Positions 44,578 to 57,200 of a stretch of 64,000 nt of DNA are shown piece after piece (positions within the stretch are counted from its first letter, which is position 1; each line of letters begins with the position of its first letter). The notes below the pieces were generated by a model. That model had not been told where the DNA came from, made no database searches, and saw nothing but the letters and a program-made list of their open reading frames with translations. The DNA is from Porpolomopsis calyptriformis (lineage: Eukaryota; Basidiomycota; Agaricomycetes; Agaricales; Hygrophoraceae), in contig OX621174.1 of assembly GCA_951640195.1 (NCBI GenBank), positions 1,488,001 to 1,552,000 of the forward strand, read 5' to 3'. Made by a program: the position numbers and the translations under genes.

Positions 44578-44965
44578 ATAATACCGACCACCACCACCAC
44601 CTCCTCCTCCCAACAATGACGACGCCAACCACCGCCACCGCCACCTCCCATTCAACCACCGCCACCTCCCACTTGACGCGACCAACACCACCACCTCCTG
44701 CCACACGATACCCCACCACAGCCCCCCCCTCCCTTCTACGAACGCGCGCCACTCGCAATGCTTCACCAGGCACAACCACCACGACCACGACCGCCATCAC
44801 TCCACCTCTACCACCACCACCTGGCCACGAATGCGTCATCGACCACACCCACGACCACCCCACCTCCTAGCTTCGAACGCGCCATCGCGCACGACAGCGG
44901 CCACAACCACGACTGCCATCACCACCCCACCGCGACCACCACGACCACCTCCTGGCCACGAATGC
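44578..44965. repeat. CCACCA/CACCAC low-complexity tract
   Basis: Irregular CCACCACCACC repeats give Thr/Pro/His-rich open frames on the plus strand and Val/Gly-rich ones on the minus strand. No protein is claimed. Confidence 0.75.
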
Positions 44966-45329
44966 GAGGTGCATAACAACGCGAGTGGGCACAAAGCTAC
45001 GCCCCTCGCCTTCAAATGTGTTATGTACCTCGTATGGGCGTATAGATAGATGTACATTCGTCTACCGCCACTTTTATCCACCAGCCAACAAGGGAACGGG
45101 TAGCGATGGGGGTGACGATGCGAGTGAGCGTCGGACAATAAGGTACGCTCACCTTCCACTTCTGTTCTCGCTTTCGTTTCTGACCACCTCCCCTCTAGCA
45201 ACGAATGCGCGTCACTCGCATTCAACGCGGCGTCCGTCTTTTTATCATCTCATATTGTATTTTTTTGGTATATGTACTGTCTTAGAAATAAATATAAGAA
45301 CTCCAGTTGAGACCGGTCGATGAATCGAA

Positions 45330-45998
45330 AAAAGACTGCGATTATATAGCGTTTTTCTAAATAGATTACCCTTATAAGTTATTTATTCGTTACAGTAATG
45401 TCACATTAATCCACTTTTCATGGGGGTATAACCCGTTACCAAAATGTCATTGCAGACCTATCAGCTCGCATCCCGGCTAATAGCCTGGTCGGCTGGCTAA
45501 CCTTTAGGAGCTTACAAGACTCTGCAAAACTCCACGGAACTCGAATGGTAGATGACGCAAACAACTAACCCTGCGTTCGAGAGAGGATAGAACACAGTCA
45601 AAGAAATTCACAACTGCCTGGTGGGCAAAAGGACGGGAATGGGCATAGCGCCAAGCATAAAAAGGTATTCCGTACCGATATCAACGACTGATCAGGCAGG
45701 TGAATAAGATTCAAGAGTGGATCAAATGACGACTAGCAGGGCATCCACTCACAGCCTATTTTCCCAGCAGAGTTTCTCGAAAGATAGCCATCATATGTGA
45801 AGACTTTATCATCAATCAGACGGAGTCCCTTTCACGTTACTTGGGATGAAAATAGGCTCACGGGCGCCTTTTTCCCTCTTGATTACACCATCAGTGGATA
45901 AATTTTCACCCTTCGTTATGCTTAGCCATTGAGGGAGGTTTGCACCGTAAGCTATCGCGACGATTGTAAGTGGGATGTTGGTTGAGAACGGTGTTACA
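45330..45998. other. intergenic, no supported gene
   Basis: No motif-bearing frame or repeat was recognised between the low-complexity region and the two-domain gene. Confidence 0.4.
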
Positions 45999-47604
45999 CT
46001 AACAGGCATTACATGTTGCCCTTATGCTTCGACTGTAACACCCTGTGGGAACGACCAAATGCATATCAGCTCGAACCAGTGCCATTGGTGCATTTCGGGT
46101 TATGCCTGGACAACGACCATTAAGAATCGACATATAGCCTTCGGTCATCGGAGCGTCGCATGATATATCTGCGAAGATGTTCGTGGACGCGAGTTCTGGG
46201 TTCTTTTCCAATCTCGCGATGCATCGCTTGAGAGAGGCAGGTGTGTGAGGAGGCGCGACGGCATCTGCCCTGATGCGTCCTAGAGAAGGTTCCTGTGGGT
46301 CGAAAGACACCTTCGATGGTGTTTCTCCATCCTTAGTGTATAATTGGTAGTAAACTTGGGATAGCCGTCTATTGCAAAGGTCGGCAATAAATATAATGAA
46401 AGAATAGACGCACGGTATCGTGGTGCTGGAGGATCTGCGCTGTCCGCTGTAGTAGACCCAAACTCACCGCTTCCTCGAGATTTGAGATTGCTTCGTTCTG
46501 GATCCGATAGCTTTACGACAAGCGCTAGAGCTTCCTGTGGTGAATACCCAGGACCAGATCGGCTGAGAATAGTAACTTTGCCAGTGTTGTCCATAGGGTT
46601 CTGGCTGGATGAAGTAAGGAAAAGGCGAGCACTTGCGAGGACAGTGATATTCTCAGATCTTGCAAGATGGCGTTTAATAGCCTCGACGGTATGAGGTGGT
46701 GCCACGGACGTGGCTTTAACGCGCCCCAAGAAGGGATCATCTGCTGTGGCAGATTTCGTGGAGGGGATGGCTCCGTCCTCTGCGTAGACTCGGTAATATA
46801 CTTAAATAGTTTGGTGGGTAAGAGTAGTTGGATGGATTGATGACATGGGTGCTTACTATAGCGCGGGCCTGTAGGTGTACTAGTTGCATTCCCAGGTGTT
46901 GTTTCTGCAGCGCTAACTGCATCTGGAAATCGGCCCAGTTGTGTCACAAGTGACTCAGGAAGCCTGACAGGTGAGGACGTGATACAGTTGACTTTCTCAT
47001 AATGCATGGGGTCATAATGCATATTTGTCATAATGTATCAGTTTTTGGAAGGTCCCATGATGGGACGCAGGAAAACAAGGTGCAAAATGCATAATGCATA
47101 ATACATAGCCCACAGAGCTCTATTATGCATTATGAGAGAGACTTTTGGCAGGATGGGACACTCAGGGGTAGTGGTGAACCATCACTCTGCTAACCAAGAT
47201 TCAATCTACTTTTCACAACAAACATGTGTTAGCTGTTGTAATGCTACTGTACCTATACTAGATGATCTTAGCCTGCAAAGCTAACATTTGCAGGTGTTGA
47301 GTGATTTGTAATGTCACGTCTCCAGCCTATGTCACGTACTGTCACATGGGTGTGACTCGTCTCATACCGCATAATTCTCATAACGCATAACCTTTAGGTC
47401 GGTCCCGACGCCATGCATTATGAGAAAGTCAACTGTAGATGTACCTGGTATACTCGCACTCCAAGTGCTCACTTGGTCTGTTAGATCATCAATATTGCCA
47501 TATACAGGTGGAGCTGTAGCACTAGAAGTGTATGTGGGTGGTCGAAGAGAGCTCCAACCAGCATTAGAACTGTGATTCAAAGAGAATAGTCTGCGGATGG
47601 ACAT
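45999..47604 (-). pseudogene. hypothetical protein with duplicated APPHT domain, split by a MITE
   Basis: Start at 47604 (MSIRRLFSLNHSS). The first exon has a Ser/Pro/Thr-rich N-terminus. The frame is interrupted by a 451-bp MITE (46985-47435); deleting it with one TA leaves the frame open into SSPVRLPESLVTQLGRFPDA. Two copies of one domain follow. The first (about 46760-46480) has GRVKATSVAPPHTVEAIKRH, PMDNTGKVTIL and SPQEALALVVK. The second (about 46310-46030) has GRIRADAVAPPHTPASLKRC and APMALV. Introns separate them. I associate this repeated domain with mushroom genomes but know no name or function. Splice sites are not all resolved. Confidence 0.55.
46985..47435. mobile_element. 451-bp MITE with 30-bp terminal inverted repeats
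   Basis: The ends are CAGTTGACTTTCTCATAATG, and the first 30 bp match the reverse complement of the other end with two differences. It is flanked by TA on both sides (46983-46984 and 47436-47437). It has no coding capacity and is rich in ATAATGCAT words. The TA target and CAG start fit the pogo/Tc1-mariner superfamily. The termini differ from the pogo element at 1660 beyond the shared CAGTnnACTT-like start. Confidence 0.88.
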
Positions 47605-47699
47605 AGTAGCAAGGAACCAAGGGTGGGCATCTGAAATACAATTCAAAAGGTATGAGGTAATCAATCAGACAATATTTGGAAACTGTGTGGCAGGCTGGG

Positions 47700-48690
47700 A
47701 TTTTCTGTACTCAAAGACATTTACACTGACCAGCATCTGTGGCGGACTCCCCCATTCTCTAATCTTTCCACTGCAACCTCGCAAGTACAGAGATGCCCCG
47801 ATATTTCCAATCGACAGCAACTACACAATGTATTCATGGAATACGGCATGGTAATTCATGCGACTTTTAGATGCCATACTGTCTGACTTCAATCTAAATT
47901 AAGCGAGGCAGATGGGTCGAATGCGGAGCCGTAGTCCTAAAAAAGCTGCAGAACAAGTGGTGAACTTGCCAGCTGCAAAGCTGTACACAATGAGGAAAGG
48001 AAAAAACAGATGGACTTCAGCTCACAAATAGTCAAGCCAGGTTGTACAATCCACTTTTCAGATCATGACACTCATTTCCTCCCTCGTAATCCACATATCC
48101 TTCCCTCCTTTCTCCATATACCCCACCATCTGTCTTCTCATTGCGATGGAAATAGTGACGGCACCATGGCGTGGGTAACTTCCAGAGGCAGCGCAGGAGG
48201 TCCATCATTGCTGCAAACCCCCTTTCTTCTAAGTACACTGACAACTCCCATAGGCCAGGAAACTGTCTCTCTCATTTACATCATAAAACGTTCGCGAACA
48301 CTATGATCCAACTTCTATGATATCCATTATTTCCACCTTTGAGAGCTTCATCGTGCCTTGTTCCCAGTACCATCATTCAACTTCGTCTTCGCTGAGTCAA
48401 AGTTTCGAGCCAGAGGCTACTCACGATAGGAAACTGCAGCAGTGAGGCCTTAGGGAGTTTGGGCTAAGAATTTCGCGTACTTGTTGCAACCTCCACTATT
48501 TTCTCATCAATATCAATGTAAGAATCGAGTGCCCTCTCGGATAGCGGTAAGCATGGTGAATGAAAGAAGTAGGTCACTTTGATTTACTTTGAAGATGACG
48601 TGGCAGCAGCTAAGTCAAAGGAATGAGTGTTAATACAGAATATGTTCGAGAGGTGGGAATGGGATGAGGACACGGCAGGAAAATCAGGAT
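47700..48690. other. intergenic, no supported gene
   Basis: No domain-bearing frame was found on either strand. Nothing else was recognised. Confidence 0.4.
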
Positions 48691-48694
48691 TTGC

Positions 48695-49036
48695 ATGGCT
48701 GAAAAATGTAATGCAAACAGGCCTCGAGACTTAACCTGTGTTACGTGTATTGTTGCCTGACATATGTGGTCACAGAATTTAAGTCAGACAATAAATATTC
48801 TGGGAGATCGAATTTGAATGCACAGACTTTAAATTTTTGATGAGTACAAATCCGAAATAGCCAATGAAATCGTCCAGATTAGGGTTTGATCAGAATAAAT
48901 ATTTTAAGTATGTTACACAAATTTGGGGTCCCATCATTTTTATTATCTACTTTAAAATCTGCAACCATATTTGTTAGGCAACAATACAACTTAACATGGG
49001 TTAAATCTCGAGGCCTGTTTGCATTACATTTGTCAG
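48695..49036. mobile_element. foldback/MITE-like palindromic element, about 340 bp
   Basis: The left half (48695-48865) and right half (48870-49036) are imperfect reverse complements along almost their whole length. The outer 35 bp are best conserved (TGTAATGCAAACAGGCCTCG). Clear target duplications were not found. The open frames across it are by-products of the palindrome. Confidence 0.7.
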
Positions 49037-50790
49037 CTTCACAAATCCTGGTTTTCCCACCATGGGAGATACGAATACATAGATGGATTTTGAGTGAAAG
49101 GGGAGATGCTCTTCGAAAGTGGTATTTGAAAAAGGCAGGGGAATTAAAATGGAGATAAACATGGCAAGACAAACAGAAGGAGGTAGACAAGCGGACGAAA
49201 ACTAAAAGAGACTCACAGCAGATAATGTGCTTCTTTATACCTATCTTCCTGGTGCCGTCTTTATCCCTCTCTTCCTCCCCTTTTCTCTCCCTGATCCCAT
49301 TTGTAGATGTAGTTTGAAATGTGCATGCGATGGGCTCTTAGGAGCCTAATCGATGTAAGATTGGATTGGAGCATATCACTTAGGCCGGAGGAGTGGCAGA
49401 GGCATTGGTATTGAGAGTAGGGGAGTAATAATACTCTGATGTCCTAAGGCAAGCGCAAATGCAAATGGGGTGTAGTAGGGGGAGTATTCTCTTAGTTGAA
49501 ATGAAGGGACAGATAGTATGAAGGTTGAGGTCAGATATTAAGAATTATGACAGGGTAGAAACAAAGTAGATGGGGAGGAATGATGGGAGGATGAGGGCAG
49601 ATGAATACAACTAGACAAATGAGTGAAGGTATACATGTAGCGATGAAGGGAAGTGAATTAAAAACAGGAAGCGAACAGATGAGGAGGGAATATAACTTAC
49701 CGCAAGTTAGCCGACGATGTTGCCTCCAAGTTTCCTGGTGCCTAGTACTTCATCTCGGATTCTATACTCCAGATCATGGTTTGTCTGATTACAAGGCCAG
49801 AATTTTGTTTGGATGCTGACGGCGAGCCTCAGACTATGGTTCCCACTCTGATGATCCTAGTTGGAGAGGTACAGAACTTGGAGATGCGAAATGAAAGTAA
49901 GGCACAGGCCCATCATGAATGGGAATTGGGCATCTAAAGCCAGCTTTCCATGATTAATGGTGGCATGTGCACAAGGTGGTTCCTTTTTTTCAGCGAGATC
50001 CAAGGATGAATGAAGGCGTGAAAATAACATGTAGACACATATTAATTGTTTACTTCTTGTTCTGTACCTAGTCGCAACCAACTATTCTCGTATGAGTCTG
50101 GTATTGTGAAAAATTTGTGTTTTAATATTTCATGCCATTAATATTTGAAAGATGTCATATTCAAGTTGATAGAGGTGGAAATAATATATAAAGGACGGTA
50201 AGATACATTAAAGGGCAGATACAAGGGCTTGCCCATAGTGTAGTAAATGGTTTGCTCCTCCAAGAATTGTACAGGGAGTGTACCAAGCACCCTGTGGAAT
50301 GGAGGTGCCCAAAAATGTTAGTGGGATCATCCTGATTTCACATTTTACGATTGCCAAACATTGTGCAATAATCAAGGAATAATGACGATTTCGCTGCCGT
50401 TATGTGTTTTATATGAGTGCTGTCCCTTACTTCCTCAATAGGCACAAATATTGGTCAGCCTAGGGGAGATTAGGTCAGGTCTGAAAGACATGTATGATAC
50501 GACTCCCCTTGGTGGTGTGCAGGGATGCGAATACATAGAAAGCTCTTATGTAGTGTGGAAAGACTTGGAGAGTCTGTTGTGATTGCCAAGATTTGGGTAC
50601 ATATGCATCTAGCTATCTCAATGACTCTCATTCTTTGAACATATACGATGGCGGAGCGTGTGGCAACAAGGGACTTGCATGATAAAGATCAGAGTTAGAT
50701 GTGAACCCTATTGAAGGTCTGGGGGCTTGAAGCAGGCTGACCCTCTGTGATTGATCCCATGATTATACTGTGTTTCACGGCAACTGGTTG
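49037..50790. other. intergenic, no supported gene
   Basis: No motif-bearing frame, splice structure or repeat of note was recognised. Confidence 0.4.
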
Positions 50791-51362
50791 GTTATGAGGG
50801 GATTTTTGTGGTTCTAGGAAAAGCTAGGAAGAAATCATTCTCACAGTTGCTATAATACCATTTCCCTGTTGTTGAGGTGTTCCCATCTTTCCTGGCTTTT
50901 CTTGACTCTTTTCTGGCAGCATCCTAGGCTTTACTAGAGATGTCCTGCATTGTGTTGGCTTGGATCATATGTCCATATGAGTATGATAGCTCACATCATG
51001 CAAAACAAACAACCAGCATCCATCCTGGGCAGACACTGTTTTTGTGTGGCTACTTTGTCACCATGTGCAGATGATACATGCACACAGTGTCCGCCCTGGA
51101 CAGACGCTGTTTTTGCGTGGCTGCTTTGTCACCATGTGCACATGATACATGCATGCAGTGTCCATCCTGGACAGATGATGGCTGCTCTGTCACATGTGCA
51201 TATGATACATGCACACACTGTCCATCCTGGGCAGGCACATCATGGCAGATCTGTTATGTCAGGTCACAAACACTGCCTCTGAGATCTAGGTCTCAATCTC
51301 AATCCGTGAACCTCTTGTAGTCAACAAGTCCCTCCATGTCAAATGTGGCTAATTTGTGACAC
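50791..51362 (+). repeat. left inverted repeat arm (572 bp)
   Basis: The outer 230 bp is about 90% identical to the reverse complement of the right arm. The inner part holds about three to four copies of a roughly 60-bp subrepeat (CATGATACATGCACACAGTG, then TCCATCCTGGACAGA). It ends with a conserved stretch from AGATCTAGGTCTCAATCTCA to GACAC. Confidence 0.9.
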
Positions 51363-54292
51363 GACAGAGTGGTAGCAAAGTTGGACCATTAGACAAAGGC
51401 TGTAATGCTTCTCAGTGAGTTTATGATGCATGCTCTTCTTTCTTTCAGCTTTCAATGTTTACTGAAAAAGTTGCCTCATGTGGTGTTCCACCCCAGCAAA
51501 TTAATTACTACATTAACAGTGAAACGATCACTTGTGCTCTACCACCCAGACTGCTCGCCATAACCTCAACTTCCATGCAAACAGATGCAGCAGACCACTT
51601 CTACTTATGTACCCAACCTTGCCTGTCATCTCTGCCCAAATCGATGCCTCACAGCATAAGCATTCAACTATGGCCATGACTATGACTTTCAACTGTGACA
51701 ACGACAGCAATGGTTAACAAGAAATAAATGAAAGGGTGCCAACAGCTGCTATATATGCATTGGAGAAGAAAAATTCATGAATGCTCTTTCAAGTTGCTTG
51801 GCAATGGCCACCCAATCTCATGTGCTCAATGAAAATACTGGTGACAAGATGTGGCATACCGCTTCTGCGACTGCAGTGATGGCAGGACTGAGGTCAGTGG
51901 TATCTGAATTATTTGACCCTCTGAAATGCAGGGACAGTTCCATGAGGTTTGCCAGTCTCATAGTAAGGGCATGTGTTTCTTTGTACTATAATTAACTGCC
52001 GTTGCAACACCAATATGACATTCACCACAACGGGCAGCTTTTTTCCCTTCCGTAAATCACGCATTTCAGGGTGAGCATGTTGGCCAAGTTATGAGTCCTT
52101 CCATTTATGGATGACTCATTCATTACACCTGGTTCTGCCACCAAATGTGATTCATTCATTGATTCATAGTTTTCCCGCAGGTTGTCAAAGGAATTGTGAG
52201 CTTGCCTCAAAAGTGGAAACATTTAAATTTGTCTCTCTAAACATTGTAGGCTAGGATCATACCTACTCATCCATGTTTTTTTCATGATTTTAGGTGAAGA
52301 ATTCGTGCTGCAAAAAAGGTTGCGAGTTGGTGAATCAAGGGTTATGTGACAGCTTGTCACACTATTGTAATGCGCTCTCCCCCACCATCCCTGTGCTCTT
52401 TCCCTCGCTTCCCACCTTGTAACTCCCAACAAACCTCTCAGATACAGCACCTACCACTCCTGGCAACCTGTTAGAGGCCCCAGAAGAAACTGAGAAGACA
52501 ATGAGAGCTGAGTACAGTAAGTGCAACAAGGGCCACCAACAAGGAGCCATAGGGCACCAACAGCAATCCAAAACAACACAAGCAGCATGCTGTGTTGTCT
52601 GAAAGCACTGGGGTCAGGTACCCACTTTTTTTTTACATTTTAATGTTTTTTTGATAACAACAATGACAACAACAATGACAACAACAATGATAACAACAAT
52701 GACAATGATGACAATGATGACAATGACAATGCCAACGGCCATCGCCATCACCAACACCACTGCCTTCACCCTCACCCTTGCTAACACCAACACCAACACC
52801 AACACCAATGTCACACCCTTGCCAACACCAACATCACACCCTCGCCAATGCCAATGCCCACTACCAACGCCGGTGCCACCACCGCCAAACGCCCACACCT
52901 GCACTATCACCCACGCCTGCACCAATGCTCATGCTCTCACCCTCGCCAACACCAATGCCCATGCCATTGCCAACACCACTGCTAACCCTGCCACTGCCAC
53001 CTCCTTACCAGTGACGACAATGATGCTAGAGCACCAGCTCCAACTAGCACCAACACACCACCATCACTCCCTTGTTGTCACCCACTTTGTTGTCACCGCT
53101 ACCACTGTCACCGCCTAGCAACAACAACACTACCACCCCCTCCTAGCGATGACATTGGCACTACTGTGGTCACCCCAACAAGCAGGAGCTGAACCAAGAG
53201 CTGAGACCCCCCAGAGCTAACAGATCAACAAACATGCAATGTGTGCCAAGGCTCCCACCACCTGCTCTGACCCACCACACCCCATTCCAGCTCACCACCA
53301 CCTCGTTGCAACTCATTGCTGCTCATTCCAGCCAATTAATGCCTGTTCCAACCCACCGCCACTCATTTTGGCCCCCAACACCTGTTGTACACCCCTGCTA
53401 GCTGTTCCAGCCTGCCACCATCCATTCCAGCCCACCACCACCTCCCGCTGCTCAGAAACACCCATCACCACCTTTTACTACTGTATTTGTATTTAAGTTA
53501 ATTGATTTGTATCTGATTGACTCTTGATATTTGATGTGAAAACTTCAACATAGCCTCTGTGAATTCACAGGGGCTTAGATGTTTGACACCTCCTTCAATA
53601 TTAGAAATATGGAAAAACAAATTACAGTGTTAAAATTTTACTCCAGAGAGTGTATGACATGTTGCACAATTTCAATGTATAAACATCTTTGCATTTTTGC
53701 ATCAGAACTTTGAGCAACAAAAACTGATCATTTCTGAAACATATACATTTCTGTGCTCAGAGCAACAACTTTTGTGTGCTTCCCCGAATATAACCAATAC
53801 TCCTACAGGAAAACTGTATGTTCCAGGAGGATATAAGATACGCTAAAGCAAGTTCCATACATGCACATAACAATTGTTTGTTTCAACGACAGTGCATCTA
53901 TTTGGGATATATTCAGCTAGCAATCGGTGAGGTATATATGCTGGCTGATGAGACTGGGAACATGAAATAACACAACTAACTAATTCACAATGGGCAATAA
54001 CAATACAGTTTTATGCTAATGTCAAAACACATGTTTGCAGATGCATCGCCAGCTGGTGGAAAACATTGCATAGAGGATATGGCAAATAGCTAAGCTGAGG
54101 GGGATAGATATTACAGGATGGTGTAGAATGTGGTATGCATGCAATGACATCATATGATGTAGATTGATGTATTCGTGGTGTACAGTGGATGATGGGGAAG
54201 TGATGGGGAAGTGGCTTTATAAGCAAAGGACAGTTGCGAATTGAAGTTACAATCACATTTCAAAACATATCTACAGGGTAACCGTAAGGGAT
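51363..54292. other. non-coding interior; ACAACAATG and ACACCAACACC tracts
   Basis: No gene was recognised. From 52655 to 52735 there is an (ACAACAATG)-type tract, and from 52740 to 53130 imperfect CACCAACACCAA repeats that yield Thr/Pro/His-rich frames. A CCACC-rich stretch continues to about 53470. Confidence 0.55.
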
Positions 54293-57200
54293 CTACTTCC
54301 TTCTACACCCATACTTCTTTCCATCTTTAATCAGTATCAGCATGCTCAATGGGGCTTGCTGATCAAGCATATCTGACATGGTTAGCCTCTTTGGTGCAGT
54401 CTTGTCGGTGCCTCTGCTAGCGCCATGACTTTGAGACATTGTTGCCATAGGAACACCAGCTGAAGAAGTAGATGCGGTGGGACCACCACCCTGAGATGTT
54501 GCTGCTGTAGGACTACCACCCTGAGCAATTGTGCCATGAACACTTGTTCCACCACTGCTACTCACTAGCCTTCCACGTACACTCAACTTTCCATCCAATC
54601 CTTTGGCGTGTTTTGGGGGAGGAGCCAAATGTAAGGGCTCAGCCAGACGTTTTTGCACTCCCTTTACCTTGTCTGCCTCAAGCTGTTGATGACCTTCTTC
54701 CTGCACAGAAGGAGAATTGTATTCTGGACAATTAATAACCAAGAACGAGTCCTTTCAAGAACACTTTTGGATAAACTTGCCTGAACCTTGGGTGCTAGCA
54801 AGTGGGGTAAGTGTGCTGGAACTAAAGTAGTCATCAGTTCCTTGGGTGTCAAGAGTAGGGCTGAGCAAGTCGATGCTGAGAAATTTCTGCTCTAATTGGC
54901 TGTAAAGTTCCTGCTCTAATTGGTTTCCAGGAGCCAAGACATCCAATGAGGTGTCCATGTTCTGACTATCTGTTGTGTTGATGCTTGGGTCATCAGAGCA
55001 CATAGGTTCAGAGTGGCAGCTTTTAAGGTTGGGGGGCTGTGACAACCCAGTGATGGGAGTGGGGACTTCTTCCCTGGTAGTGGGAGTGGTAACTTCTGCC
55101 CTGGCAGTGGGAGTGGGGACTTCTGCCCTGGTGGTGGGAATGTTGGCCTTAGTGGTAGAAATTTTGGCCTCGGTGGTGGGAACCTCGCCCTCAGTGGTAG
55201 AAATTTCTGCCTTAACAGTGAGAATGTCAGCCTGGGTGGTGGGAACCTTGCCTGCAGGATCAGTACCAACCGCATTGTCCAGATTATTTGGTCCACATTC
55301 ATCATCAGAGGACTCCACTGCTTGCCTAGACTTCCTACCACCTCGTTTTTCCGTCCTGGGTACAACAGACTTCACTTCCTTTGTGTGGTCATTCTCAGGA
55401 GCCTGAGTACAGCCAGGTTTTCCTTTACCTTTGCTGTTGTTGGTACCACTCCACAAAGCATGGGCAGGGGTCTTGGCCTTGGCCTTGGGCTTAATTTTCA
55501 GAGTGCTTCGTGTGCCACCATCGTTGTCAGACTCCACCTCTTCCAGAAGCTCTTCCCCCTCACCCAAAAATAGTGCTCCTGAGTAAATGAAAATTAACAA
55601 CCAATTTAGTTCAAATTTCAGTTGGAACACTTACTCATGTTAAGAGCTCCCTTGTTGAAAGAAATATTGTTTAAGAACATGTCTGGGGTCTTTGCAGCAA
55701 TAAGTTAGTAGATGTGAACAGGCTTTGGTTGAGGATGGTGCCAGACTTGACTGATGAGCTAGTTGTCATCCTGTGCTGACCAAAGGGTGTCCTGATTTAG
55801 AGAGAGGCATGATTTCAAGTAACCTTCGCAAGGAGATTTAAATGCATACCACTATAATTAATATGTTAGCACAGGGGAGATTGAGTCTAGTCATGCCAAT
55901 GTTTGATATAATCAAGACTCAGAAGGTACCGTGGTGGAATTGATTGATGACCTTTGTGCTGGTGGCCATAGACAGTTTTCCATGAAGTGACAGGCACGTT
56001 ATGCTGTGGAGTTCCAGAATCTGATTTATCACAGTTACCACAGTTTTAGTGTGCCTTATCAGGTGTTTTACTTACCTTTAGCAGCTGTATATTGCTTGGT
56101 GGGAACGCACTGTAAATGACAATCTTGTCTGGACCCATTTGAACCTGTTGTTTAAGCTCTTCTTTGATGGCAACGTGGTTTTTGATGGGGGAGAGTTTGT
56201 CATTGACGATCTCCAGAGGAGCGCGGTCATCCACTTCAAGATGGTACTTGACCACAGCAGCCAAGACGTCAAGCTTTTGGGAAGCATTATCGTTCCATTC
56301 ACCTAACATCTGAGGGTTTTGCCACTCCCAATTGGGATTGCAGCTTGGGTGCAGGAGAGCACATGGAACATGAATATAGAAATACTGGAAGGCAAGCAGG
56401 TAAAATGTAAGTAACACGCAAGTAAAGTAAATTGCCTAGAGATTGCACAGAGATGATGTTGGTCATAAAATCACTCACACTGTCGGCAGCGAATATTGTG
56501 GCATTCGATGCTCCATCACCAATAATATCTTCAGCAAGCATGTTAAGGTTTTTGACTTTGTGGTCATACAATTTGATAACAAGGGGGTGTTCACGGAAGG
56601 GCGCCAAACCAGAAATCCAGGTGCCAGTATTGTCAACAGAACGGACAGTACAACGAATGACCACACCTGCGAAGTGCCCACGCAAGTCTTGGATCCATTC
56701 CAACATCTTTTCCTGAAACTCAGTTTCCATGTGAACGTTGGTGTCACCTTTCACAATGCCTCAGATGACCACCTTGTCTGCATCTCCATCCTTTTGCGCC
56801 TTATGATCCTGACAAGTAGCTGAATGAAGCTTGCGTTCCATTTCCAAGGCCTCTTCATCAGCATCTGGGCTAAATGCTTCAAGACCCAAGCAACGACCAA
56901 GGTTCCACAAATCCTACGCAATTCGTGTCAGCCCAGTTTGTGCATTTAGTAAAAACGCACAAAATTCACCATAGGGCAGGTTGTAACAGGAGTAGCGGTC
57001 ATGGCCACAGTCGTATGGGAATTGCCACGAAGTGAGAAATAGCTCCAGTAAGTTTTGTTGAGATTGCGACACTCATGCGCCTCATCCAAAGCCATCAGCA
57101 AAAATTTTTGGCCATAAATGGTTGACCCATTATTGATGAAGTATGCAGCCTTCTTTGTGGGACTCTCCGTAGGCTTGCGATTATTCACCTCGAAGCAGTA

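Noticed and set aside
44616..44976. Thr/Pro/His-rich plus-strand frames and Val/Gly-rich minus-strand frames
   Set aside because: Products of the CCACCA low-complexity tract; no domain or splice context.
46985..47435. MITE as a deletion derivative of the pogo element at 1-1660
   Set aside because: The termini share only the CAGTnnACTT-like start and the TA target; the next bases differ, so descent from that element is not supported.
50950..51260. Regular spacing of about 60-bp repeats that could be mistaken for a CRISPR array
   Set aside because: The repeats are contiguous tandem units without unique spacers, lie in a eukaryotic transposon context and recur inverted at 59.7-60.1 kb.
51050..51320. 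Cys/His-rich short frames in the inverted-repeat arms, looking like zinc fingers
   Set aside because: They follow the roughly 60-bp DNA subrepeat in several frames and occur in both arms in both orientations; no consistent protein.
52651..53118. 155-codon Thr/Asn/Pro-rich frame
   Set aside because: Encoded by ACAACAATG and CACCAACAC simple repeats, with no globular part.
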